Source: Planctomycetota bacterium (GTDB taxonomy: Bacteria > Planctomycetota > JAMOSO01). Taken from it: 64,000 nucleotides of DNA. How positions within the stretch are numbered: the stretch's first letter is position 1; every line of letters starts with the position of its first letter. The stretch is taken from contig JAMOSO010000001.1 in assembly GCA_027063065.1 (NCBI GenBank), forward strand, positions 1 to 64,000, in the 5' to 3' direction. Below are positions 56,335 through 64,000 of the stretch, in pieces. The translations under genes and the position numbers were made by a program. The notes beneath the pieces are model-generated. The model saw nothing but the letters and a program-made list of their open reading frames with translations. It did not search any database and had not been told where the DNA came from.

Positions 56335-57351
56335 TTATGTATGTCGGTTTTTTAAATATTGAAATATTTTTTGATATTGTTTTGCACAATCTTGCCATGT
56401 TATTGGTTTTATATTTGTTGCTGTCGGTTTATTAATTATTGTATTTTTGATGTTAGTTTGAATTTGTTCATCGGTTAAATCTTGGTCTGCCCAACAAAAA
56501 GCTGGCAATCCTACCGATAGTGCTTCGCGTATGATATTAGGGTTGCCTTCCCATCTAGATGGTAAAATAAAAATATTTGATTGGCTAAAAAAATGAGGTA
56601 AGTTATTTTGACTAACAGGTTGTATAAAAGTTATTTTGTCTTTTAAGGATAGGTTATCTATTAAAGTTAATACGTTTTTATAGTATTGATACTCTTCTAT
56701 TGCGCCTATTATAGTCCAATGCCAATTGATGTTTGGGGGCAAATCGTTTAAGGATTTAATTAAAATATCAATACCTTTTTGGTGGCAAATTCTGGCAATA
56801 GTCAAACCGCTTATTTGGTTGGCTTGAAATTTTTTAAAAGTTATTTTTTTAAATAATGCCGTGTCGATGCCGTTTTCTATAACACAACATTTTGTTTTGT
56901 TGATATTTAAAATGTTTTCAGCGTAATTTTGCACATTTTTAGATACGCAAATAAAGTGATTTGGAATATGTTTAGTTAGTTTTTCTAATAAATTTATATG
57001 TTTGCGTTTGTCTTCTACGCGTAATGAATTAACTAAATAATATGTATTAGGTAAAAATAAACGGCTTAGGAGGTTAGCATGTATCAACCATGAATTTATT
57101 ATGTCTGGTTGAAATTTTTGTACAATATGTCTAAGGCGATGTATGCGACAAATATCAAATATGGAGTCTATATTTAATGAGTGAGTTTGTATTTGATGTG
57201 ATTGTAATTTTTGGGTTAATGGGGTTTTGTTGCCATATAGAGTTATCATTAAAATTGTTGCACCATCATCGGCTAAATTACAGGCGATGTTGGTTAAAGC
57301 ATGTTCTGCGCCACCGGGGTTTAATTCTGTAATAATAAATAACAACTTCAT
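56335..57351 (-). CDS. Glycosyltransferase family 4
   Basis: A 338-residue GT-B enzyme: LLFIITELNPGGAEHALTNI, VIENGIDTALF, ISGLTIARICHQKGIDILIK and ILPSRWEGNPNIIREALSVGLPAF. The GGAE opening fits transferases of lipid-linked oligosaccharide assembly. First gene of the minus-strand polysaccharide block, 25 bases after the small acidic flagellar-operon gene. Confidence 0.85.
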   Translation of the reverse strand: MKLLFIITELNPGGAEHALTNIACNLADDGATILMITLYGNKTPLTQKLQSHQIQTHSLNIDSIFDICRIHRLRHIVQKFQPDIINSWLIHANLLSRLFLPNTYYLVNSLRVEDKRKHINLLEKLTKHIPNHFICVSKNVQNYAENILNINKTKCCVIENGIDTALFKKITFKKFQANQISGLTIARICHQKGIDILIKSLNDLPPNINWHWTIIGAIEEYQYYKNVLTLIDNLSLKDKITFIQPVSQNNLPHFFSQSNIFILPSRWEGNPNIIREALSVGLPAFCWADQDLTDEQIQTNIKNTIINKPTATNIKPITWQDCAKQYQKIFQYLKNRHT

Positions 57352-57376
57352 AAATAGGTGATAATTGATGATATGT

Positions 57377-57694
57377 TTAGACTGTAAAGTCTATATGCCC
57401 ATTTGCATCAGGATGTCCTAATATATTGTCAGTTTCAATTTCTTCTTCGTCAATTGTTTGGTCGTCTTTTGGATTTGAATTTTGCATATCTTCTGGGTTG
57501 GCATCTCTGTCCATACTTTCTTCGGGCTTGCCAGCTTCTTCAACCTTTTCTTGGTTGATTGCATGCTCTTCTTTCATGTGTTCTGCTACGTGTTCTGCAG
57601 ATAATTCATGACCACGATTTGTGGCGTCTTGCATTTGTCCTGCCAAGGCAGCTTTAGATACGATACCTTGGACGTTTGTTATACTATAGCTCAT
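57377..57694 (-). CDS. Small acidic protein of flagellar operon, unknown
   Basis: A 105-residue protein, acidic and Glu/Asp/Asn-rich in its second half, probably disordered. The N-terminus MSYSITNVQGIVSKAALAGQ precedes AEHVAEHMKEEHAIN. It starts 11 bases before the fliA stop, so it is coupled to fliA. I recognise no family; an accessory flagellar role is suggested by position only. Confidence 0.6.
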   Translation of the reverse strand: MSYSITNVQGIVSKAALAGQMQDATNRGHELSAEHVAEHMKEEHAINQEKVEEAGKPEESMDRDANPEDMQNSNPKDDQTIDEEEIETDNILGHPDANGHIDFTV

Positions 57695-58454
57695 CCGACC
57701 AAGGTTTTAGCTTATGTCTTAATCTGCTAATTAATTGCGAATGTACTTGGCAGATACGTGATTCTGTAACGCCTAAGACCTCGCCAATTTCTTTCATGGT
57801 CAATTCATCATAATAATACATTATTAAAATCATTTGTTCTTGATCAGATAAGTCTTTAATAATTTGTTCGCGTAGTTCTGTTCTGTTTAAATCTAAACTG
57901 GGATCGGTTTTGTCCATATTTTCTGCAACTTCAATGCGAGTCATCTCACCGTCTTTATCTATGGTATATTTACCATCTAAAGATAGTAGTTGCTTAATAT
58001 TGACTTCTCTTTGCAGTTCTTCTAGCTCGTCATCGCTCATACCTAGGTGTTCGGCCAATTCATGGTTTGCTGGTATACGTCCTAGTTGATGTTCTAATTC
58101 TTGGTAGGCTTTTTCTAGGTTAGATGATTTATTTCTTAAATTTCTAGGAACCCAATCCATACGGCGGATAGAGTCAATAATTTCACCGCGAATACGTAAA
58201 CTAGAATATGTTTCAAATTTAATGCCACGTTCTAAATCAAATTTAGTTAAAGCGTCCATTAGACCTATTACACCAATATTATATAAGTCATTAATATCTA
58301 CATAAGATGGCAATTTAGCTTTTAAGCGTTCAGAAGTGAAACGCACAACAGGCAGGTAATGTTCTACTAACATATTGCGTGTTTCATTGTCTAAATCACG
58401 TTTGTAAGCAATCCAAGTTTCTTGTAATGTTTTTTCGTCTAATCTTATGGCCAT
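57684..58454 (-). CDS. fliA: Flagellar sigma factor sigma-28
   Basis: A 256-residue sigma factor. Region 2: LVEHYLPVVRFTSERL, DLYNIGVIGLMDALTKFD, FETYSSLRIRGEIIDSIRRMDWVPRNLR (the last phrase is typical of FliA). Region 3: LEHQLGRIPANHELAEHLGM. Region 4: LTMKEIGEVLGVTESRICQVHSQLISRLR. It should direct late flagellar and chemotaxis genes. Encoded after flhG and a small membrane protein. Confidence 0.95.
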   Translation of the reverse strand: MAIRLDEKTLQETWIAYKRDLDNETRNMLVEHYLPVVRFTSERLKAKLPSYVDINDLYNIGVIGLMDALTKFDLERGIKFETYSSLRIRGEIIDSIRRMDWVPRNLRNKSSNLEKAYQELEHQLGRIPANHELAEHLGMSDDELEELQREVNIKQLLSLDGKYTIDKDGEMTRIEVAENMDKTDPSLDLNRTELREQIIKDLSDQEQMILIMYYYDELTMKEIGEVLGVTESRICQVHSQLISRLRHKLKPWSDEL

Positions 58455-58465
58455 AATTTTTTACT

Positions 58466-58768
58466 CTATGAATTTTCCACTTCGTTTTTAACTTCTTCGT
58501 TAAGGTTTAAACCTGTTTCGCTCTCAAACATATTGCGACTGATTTCAGATTGTTCTTTACGACGATTTTTTGCATCATTAATAGCCTCACGAAATAGATC
58601 TCTCCCAATATTTGAATATATTTTACCAAGAAACAAAAAAATAAGAATAGCAGCAAATGCTCTCATTATCACACTAGTTAATGGTATTGTCTGGTCTACT
58701 ATACCAATAATAGCCATTAAAACAAAGGCGAACATTGCTAAAAGAATAGTTGTATTGCTAGTTCCCAT
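58466..58768 (-). CDS. Small membrane protein between flhG and fliA
   Basis: A 100-residue protein with two hydrophobic segments (about 6-24 and 29-48) and a charged helical C-terminus. Its start overlaps the flhG stop by one base. Not a recognised flagellar protein. Many flagellar operons have a small membrane protein of unknown role at this place. Confidence 0.6.
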   Translation of the reverse strand: MGTSNTTILLAMFAFVLMAIIGIVDQTIPLTSVIMRAFAAILIFLFLGKIYSNIGRDLFREAINDAKNRRKEQSEISRNMFESETGLNLNEEVKNEVENS

Positions 58769-59637
58769 TATTTAACCCCTGTTTTGCGCAAAAAGTGTGA
58801 AAAAAAGCCTTTAATTGATCCTTGTTTTATTTTAGAGCCAGTATTATTTAAATAATAATTAGCTATTTTTTCAATGTTTTTATTTATTTGTGTATTTGGC
58901 TCTAACAGCGCAAAAGGTTGTCGCATTTTAACTGCACGCGAAACAGCAAAGTCATAAAGTAAATTGCCACGATGTGTAAGATTTAGTTTTAAAAAGCGTT
59001 GGCTTACATGGCATAATTTATTAGCTATACGATTGCCTTCTTGCGGACTTTCAACCATGTTAATTACTATTGACATATTGCTATGCGCCTTTGCGCCAAC
59101 AACCATTTTTATTAATGCGTAGGCATCAGCTAAGGCGGTTGGTTCTGGCGTGGTAACTACAATAGTTTCATCGGCGGGTGTGATAAAATTCATTACGTTG
59201 CTACTTACACCCGCTTGTGTATCTATAATAATATAATCAAAAAAACCTTCTATTTTTGTTAATTGAGAGATTAATTGTTTTTTGGATTCTTCGCTCATAT
59301 TAACAATATCATGTAATCCCGAGGCACCGGGAATTATCTTTACCCCTCCAGGACTAGTCATAATTATATCTTTTAAGGTTTTATTGCCAGCTATGACATG
59401 TCCAATGTTAAACGGGCATCGCATACCGCATAAGATATCTATATTTGCTAGACCTAAATCGGCATCTAGCAATAATACTTTTTTTTTGCCTTTAACTAAT
59501 GCCAAACTAAAATTGATTGCAAAATTAGATTTGCCGACACCGCCTTTGCCACTAGCTATGGTGATAATACGAGCACTTTTAGTTTGGCCACCCATCATTT
59601 CTCGTAGACGCGCAGCCTGATCAGGTGCGGGTGTCAT
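58768..59637 (-). CDS. flhG: Flagellar number regulator FlhG (MinD-like ATPase)
   Basis: A 289-residue deviant-Walker ATPase: IASGKGGVGKSNFAINF, LLLDADLGLANIDILCG, YIIIDTQAGVSSNVMNF. The N-terminal DQAARLREMM is the helix that activates the FlhF GTPase. FlhG limits flagellar number and placement. It overlaps flhF by 4 bases. Same family as ParA at 40 kb but clearly the MinD/FleN branch. Confidence 0.93.
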   Translation of the reverse strand: MTPAPDQAARLREMMGGQTKSARIITIASGKGGVGKSNFAINFSLALVKGKKKVLLLDADLGLANIDILCGMRCPFNIGHVIAGNKTLKDIIMTSPGGVKIIPGASGLHDIVNMSEESKKQLISQLTKIEGFFDYIIIDTQAGVSSNVMNFITPADETIVVTTPEPTALADAYALIKMVVGAKAHSNMSIVINMVESPQEGNRIANKLCHVSQRFLKLNLTHRGNLLYDFAVSRAVKMRQPFALLEPNTQINKNIEKIANYYLNNTGSKIKQGSIKGFFSHFLRKTGVK

Positions 59638-60971
59638 GCAAGAATCATCCTAGCTAATGTACGGGCTTCGCCTTCTTCAATGTCGTCGGGTACGTTTTGA
59701 CCCGTTGTAAAATAGGATAACTCTGTTTGCACTCTGCCTAAAACATTTAAAACCATACCTAGGTTTACTGCTTCATCTAATTTTGTTAATAAAATACGAT
59801 CTATATGGCAATAGCTAAAAGAATCTATGATGCGTTCCATTGCTTTTTGATTAGTAGTGGTAGATAAAACAAGATGTACCTCATCTGGTTTAGCTAGTTT
59901 TAAAAATTTGGCTAAATCACTCATTTTGTCGTAATCGCGTGGCGAGCGTCCAGCAGTATCAATTAAGATGATATCGCATGCGCTTAACTGTATGATAGCT
60001 TCTTGAATTTCTTCAGCACGATTTACAACAATAATGGGCACATCTAATATTGATGCATAATTATGTAATTGATCTACTGCAGAAATACGAAATGTATCTA
60101 ATGTAATTAGGCCGACTTTGGCTTTTTGTTTTAATTGTAAATTGGCAGCAATTTTAGCTATGCTAGTTGTTTTGCCCACTCCCGTAGGACCAACCATTGC
60201 TATGACTTTAGTTTGTCCTTTTTTTAGGGTGATGGGACTGCCTACATTAATTAATTTGGCAATATTATTTAATAGTTTTTCACGTAATAAATCTTTGTCG
60301 TGTAAATAATCTTTGCCAACTTCGCGTACTAATCGTTTTACTAGGCCATGGGCTAAGTCTTCGACCACTTCTTGTTCGATTAATTTGACATAAAATTCAG
60401 ATAATTCATCAGGTATGTCTGCAAATCGATCTTTTCTTTGCATCGCTATTAATTCTTTAAGCATTTTTTTCATTTCGATAACATCATCTTGTACGATGTT
60501 GTTTTCTGTTGGCTTAGATTTAACAGTGGGCGATTTGTGTTTAATAGGCGTAGTTTTAGATGTTCTATCGATAATATCTTCTAGCTTAGATTGTGGAGCC
60601 TGTGCTAACTGATTATTAATTTTGTTGCGCATTTGCAATTTTTCTAATTGTTGTAAGTTTGGTTTACCACTTAAATAATCACTTTTGGCAGAGTTGTCTT
60701 TATTAATGCGTGCTTGTTCTAGAGTTTGACGTGCATATTCTGTCAATAATTTTTGACGTGCTTTAAAAGTAGGGTCAGGACGTGATTCTAAAGGTTTGCT
60801 ACGTCCCCTTAGTCTTTTTGGTGGTTCTGTAGTAACAGTTACCTCTATCTTAGAACCCATTAATTTATTTAAGGTACGAGTATGTAATAGGGTAATGTCA
60901 TTGCCCATTTCACGCTTGGCCTTTGCCAATGCTTCATTGTGTGATTTTCCCTTAAATTTTTTGATCACCAT
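59634..60971 (-). CDS. flhF: Flagellar placement GTPase FlhF
   Basis: A 445-residue SRP-type GTPase. N-terminal basic B domain (MVIKKFKGKSHNEALAKAKREMG), a long variable linker (about 60-170), then NG domains with G1 GPTGVGKTTSIAKIAANL, TLDTFRISAVDQL, IDTAGRSPRD, and LTKLDEAVNLGMVLN. It marks the pole for basal body assembly. Lies between flhA and flhG. Confidence 0.95.
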   Translation of the reverse strand: MVIKKFKGKSHNEALAKAKREMGNDITLLHTRTLNKLMGSKIEVTVTTEPPKRLRGRSKPLESRPDPTFKARQKLLTEYARQTLEQARINKDNSAKSDYLSGKPNLQQLEKLQMRNKINNQLAQAPQSKLEDIIDRTSKTTPIKHKSPTVKSKPTENNIVQDDVIEMKKMLKELIAMQRKDRFADIPDELSEFYVKLIEQEVVEDLAHGLVKRLVREVGKDYLHDKDLLREKLLNNIAKLINVGSPITLKKGQTKVIAMVGPTGVGKTTSIAKIAANLQLKQKAKVGLITLDTFRISAVDQLHNYASILDVPIIVVNRAEEIQEAIIQLSACDIILIDTAGRSPRDYDKMSDLAKFLKLAKPDEVHLVLSTTTNQKAMERIIDSFSYCHIDRILLTKLDEAVNLGMVLNVLGRVQTELSYFTTGQNVPDDIEEGEARTLARMILA

Positions 60972-60983
60972 TTGGTGTTAATC

Positions 60984-63092
60984 CTAATTTAATGTTACCA
61001 TTGCGACTGATTCAACTTCGACTTCACGAACCATTTCATTATACGAAAGAACGACCAAGGATGAAAGAGGTCGTGAGGTCATATGCTTAACTTGTGCACG
61101 AATTGTTGCCGCAACTAGTAAAATAGGGATATGTCCTTCTCCTACTATGACTTCTACCTGGGACGCAATGGCATTATTGATCATTTGTACTTGATCGGAC
61201 GACATTTTTAGATAACTACCATTTTCTGTGCGTTCAATCATATTAAAAATTGTATCTTCTAAAGCTGGGTCTAAAGTTATAACATATAGTTTGCCGTTGT
61301 CTTCACGGTATTTAAAACAAATGTCCCTAGCCAAGGTGTTTCTGACATACTCAGTTAAGACTTCAATATCTTTTGTTTTAGATGCCCAATCACCTAAAGT
61401 TTCTAATATGCCTTCCATATTGCGAATGGAGACTTTTTCTTCTAATAGGTTTTTAAGCACTTGTTGTAGCTCACCCTTAGTTATTACTCCACCATCTTTT
61501 TCTATTACCTCTTCTACTACAGCAGGGGCGTTTTTCTTAACTTCGGTAATTAGTTTACTGACTTCTTCACGTGTTAGCAGTTCAGCACTATAAAGTTTAA
61601 CTATTTCTGTTATATGGGTAGAAATTACAGATGTTGGATCTACTACTGTATATCCAAGCATTTGAGCTTCATCACGGTGTTCACTTGTTACCCAGATAGC
61701 TGGCATTCCAAAAGCGGGCTCTACGGTTTCTATACCATCTACTTTCTTTTCAGCCATACCAGAATCCATTGCCATAAATCTATCGGCGTATATACGTCCG
61801 TTTGCCACTTCTGTGCCACGTATATGCACACGGTATGCATCGGCTTCTAATTCCATATTATCCCGTATGCGTATAGGTGGCACTACAATGCCTAAATCGG
61901 TTGCCATGGTACGTCTAAGGTTAGTAATGCGATCTAATAAATCTCCACCTTGGCTAGTGTCAACCAATGGTATTAGCCCATATCCTACTTCTAAATCCAT
62001 AGGATCGACTCGCAATAAACTTTCGATATTTTCTGGCTCGCTAGATTTTGTGGGAGCAGCAGTATCTTTGGCTTTTTTAATGGATTTTTGTTTAATTTCT
62101 TCAATAACTGTTTTTTGTAATGCCCAGCTTAAACCAATGAGTCCAATACCTAAAATAATTAGCGGTGGCTTGGGTAAAGGAGTTGCAGCCATCAGTAATA
62201 ATACTATACCTGTAATACCAGCGGCTCTAGGTCCTGGATTTGTTACAAATTGATTTACCATAGTTGCGCCCATATTGCCACCATCGTTTGAGCGTGTAAT
62301 TAATAAGCCAGCACCTGTAGAAAGGATTAAAGCAGGTATTTGAGACACTAACCCGTCGCCTATGGTTAGCATAGTATAGACCTTCATCGCTTCAGTCCAA
62401 TCCATACCATTCATTGCAACACCTATTACAAATCCTCCTAATAAGTTGATGCCTGTAATAATCAAGCCAGCAACAGCATCACCTCTGACAAATTTACTAG
62501 CACCATCCATCGACCCATAAAAGTCCATTTCTTGCGTCAATCGTGCGCGCCTACTTTGTGCTTGCGCTTCGTCTATTAATCCTGCATTTAAATCTGCATC
62601 GATAGACATTTGTTTACCAGGCATTGCATCTAAGCTAAAACGTGCCGCTACTTCTGTTATACGTGTGGAGCCTTTGGTAATTACTACAAAGTTTATAATT
62701 ACAAATATCAAAAACATTACAAACCCTACAACGGTGTTGCCACCAGCTACAAAGCTTGAAAACGCATTAATCATACCACCAGCATCAGGAGGGATAGTGC
62801 TAGAGCCTAAAATTAAACGTGTTGTGCTAACATTAAGAGATAGCCTAAAGACAGTGTTCATTAATAACATAGCTGGAAAACCAGAAAACTCTAATGGGTC
62901 TTTGATATATATGACTCCCATCATTACTAATACTGTAAATCCAATACTAACCGATAGAAAAAAATCAATTATTTCTGGTGCTACAGGCACTATCATTAAG
63001 CCAATGGATATGACCATAACCATTGGCACTGCAATATCGGTCCATTTTTTGCTGTTAGTTGTTATGTTTATATATAAATCTTTAACGCTCAT
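60984..63092 (-). CDS. flhA: Flagellar export gate protein FlhA
   Basis: A 702-residue protein of the flagellar type III export gate. About eight N-terminal helices (to about 330) include the FHIPEP signature RFSLDAMPGKQMSIDADLNAGLI. The cytoplasmic part (about 370-702) binds export chaperones and includes LEVGYGLIPLVD and VIDPTSV-like VVDPTSVISTHI. Length normal. One base separates it from flhB. Confidence 0.97.
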   Translation of the reverse strand: MSVKDLYINITTNSKKWTDIAVPMVMVISIGLMIVPVAPEIIDFFLSVSIGFTVLVMMGVIYIKDPLEFSGFPAMLLMNTVFRLSLNVSTTRLILGSSTIPPDAGGMINAFSSFVAGGNTVVGFVMFLIFVIINFVVITKGSTRITEVAARFSLDAMPGKQMSIDADLNAGLIDEAQAQSRRARLTQEMDFYGSMDGASKFVRGDAVAGLIITGINLLGGFVIGVAMNGMDWTEAMKVYTMLTIGDGLVSQIPALILSTGAGLLITRSNDGGNMGATMVNQFVTNPGPRAAGITGIVLLLMAATPLPKPPLIILGIGLIGLSWALQKTVIEEIKQKSIKKAKDTAAPTKSSEPENIESLLRVDPMDLEVGYGLIPLVDTSQGGDLLDRITNLRRTMATDLGIVVPPIRIRDNMELEADAYRVHIRGTEVANGRIYADRFMAMDSGMAEKKVDGIETVEPAFGMPAIWVTSEHRDEAQMLGYTVVDPTSVISTHITEIVKLYSAELLTREEVSKLITEVKKNAPAVVEEVIEKDGGVITKGELQQVLKNLLEEKVSIRNMEGILETLGDWASKTKDIEVLTEYVRNTLARDICFKYREDNGKLYVITLDPALEDTIFNMIERTENGSYLKMSSDQVQMINNAIASQVEVIVGEGHIPILLVAATIRAQVKHMTSRPLSSLVVLSYNEMVREVEVESVAMVTLN

Positions 63093-63093
63093 G

Positions 63094-64000
63094 TTATCCT
63101 GCTACTTTTTTACCTTGTTGAGCCCATACAACAGACAACACCTCTATTACGGCTTTATATAATTCTGGTGGTATTAATTGTCCTACTTCAATATCTCTAA
63201 ATAACTGTCGTGCTAATGGCGGGTTAGATTGTATTGGGATATTGTTCTCAATTGCTATTTTGCGTATTTTTTGAGCGATTACATTTCGGCCTTTTGCAAC
63301 CACAACGGGCGCGATGCTATTGGGCTCATATTTTAAAGCTACTGCATATTCAGTTGGGTTTGTTACTACAACATCAGCTTTGCCAGCATCATTCATCATA
63401 CCGTTCATTAAAGCTTGGCGAGCCATTTGCATTCGTCTGGCTTTAATTTGTGGATCGCCATCCATCTGCTTCATTTCATCTTTGACTTCTTGTTTACTCA
63501 TTTTCATATCTTCAAAATATTGCCAACGCTGGTATAAATAATCTACAAACCCTATGGTTAATAAAATTAATGCAATTCTAATACTTACGGTCATAAATAA
63601 GTCTGAAATTACCACTAGAGTCTGACCTATACCAAAGTCCATAGATTTTAGTAAATCTGGCAAACCAGCTTCTAATGATATAAATCCAACAACAGCTACC
63701 ACTATAACTTTTAGTAGTCCCATTAATAGACGCATGATAGCTTTAGTTTTAAATAGTTCTATACCCCAAGTAAATACATTAAATTTAATGTTGCTTGCCT
63801 TTGGTATTAATTTGTCGAAACTAAATAAAATGCCAAATTGTAGCCAATGTATGATTATGGCGCCCACTACAGTCAATAATAAAAAAGGCCCTAGCATATA
63901 AATCATATACATTAAAGTGTTTAAGCTAATGCTTACAAAATTGCCAACATTTAAACGGGCGTCATCTAACTCACCTAATATTCTACTAGTGTATCCCATT
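63094..64000 (-). CDS. flhB: Flagellar export protein FlhB, C-terminal part (runs off window)
   Basis: 301 residues are visible; the family has about 350-380, so the N-terminus lies beyond the window. Three transmembrane segments, then MSKQEVKDEMKQMDGDPQIKARRMQMARQ, and VVVTNPTEYAVALKYEPN. The autocleavage motif usually reads NPTH; here it is NPTE, confirmed in the DNA (63351-63365). FlhB switches export from rod/hook to filament proteins after cleavage between Asn and Pro. The rest, including APVVVAKGRNVIAQKIRKIA and PPLARQL, is normal. Confidence 0.95.
   Translation of the reverse strand, partial: MGYTSRILGELDDARLNVGNFVSISLNTLMYMIYMLGPFLLLTVVGAIIIHWLQFGILFSFDKLIPKASNIKFNVFTWGIELFKTKAIMRLLMGLLKVIVVAVVGFISLEAGLPDLLKSMDFGIGQTLVVISDLFMTVSIRIALILLTIGFVDYLYQRWQYFEDMKMSKQEVKDEMKQMDGDPQIKARRMQMARQALMNGMMNDAGKADVVVTNPTEYAVALKYEPNSIAPVVVAKGRNVIAQKIRKIAIENNIPIQSNPPLARQLFRDIEVGQLIPPELYKAVIEVLSVVWAQQGKKVAG

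Noticed and set aside
56090-56398. 102-codon open frame on the minus strand
   Set aside because: It starts 64 bases inside a convincing glycosyltransferase, lacks a ribosome site and has Lys/Thr-rich random-looking content.
61813-62253. 146-codon open frame antisense to flhA
   Set aside because: Shadow frame; flhA is complete and conserved on the minus strand.

Overview
This is an AT-rich, densely coding bacterial chromosome window with about 60 protein genes and one initiator tRNA. Several features point to a flagellated Gram-negative bacterium: signal peptides with an outer-membrane beta-barrel protein, a lipoprotein, lipopolysaccharide-type polysaccharide genes and a flagellar export/assembly operon. 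The many prepilin-like proteins with an FTLIELLVVISIIAILASMLLP-type N-terminus suggest the Lentisphaerae/PVC side of the tree. That placement is only a pattern-based guess.

Layout. 0-1.6 kb: three type II secretion/type IV pilus-like pseudopilins. 1.7-5 kb: ankyrin membrane protein, rlmI-like methyltransferase, nth. 5.1-13.3 kb: tRNA-fMet, an outer-membrane protein, and a long minus-strand operon (manA, small ORF, MORN-type lipoprotein, rhomboid, REC-GGDEF, rsmG, M16 peptidase) downstream of rpmH. 14.2-20.1 kb: CBS-histidine kinase, response regulator, hisC, trpB, comEC. 20.1-27.8 kb: alr, aminotransferase, HAD phosphatase, gap, bioA, fabH. 28-33.2 kb: a GT39-like transferase, an O-antigen-ligase/TPR protein and two tandem pilins, plausibly a pilin-glycosylation locus. 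33.3-41.8 kb: comM, a 388-bp intergenic region, a plasmid-type replication initiator, NeuC-like epimerase, glutamine amidotransferase, SPFH protein, then a triple palindrome (a canonical parS core between two copies of another palindrome) and parA-parB. 41.8-47.9 kb: a yejABEF-like peptide ABC transporter. 48.3-57.4 kb: a polysaccharide cluster (glycosyltransferases, deacetylase, methyltransferases, flippase). 57.4-64 kb: flagellar genes flhB-flhA-flhF-flhG-orf-fliA-orf.

The most interesting feature is at 33-41 kb. Base composition of the + strand changes from C/A-rich (left) to G/T-rich (right) across about 33-37 kb, in coding sequence of both orientations. That is the direction expected at a bidirectional replication origin. 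The gene at the switch is a RepA/RPA-family initiator normally found on plasmids. No dnaA and no consensus DnaA box were seen nearby. parS-parAB, rpmH and rsmG, all classic oriC neighbours, are in the same window. This suggests a chromosome (or chromid) that starts replication from a plasmid-type origin.
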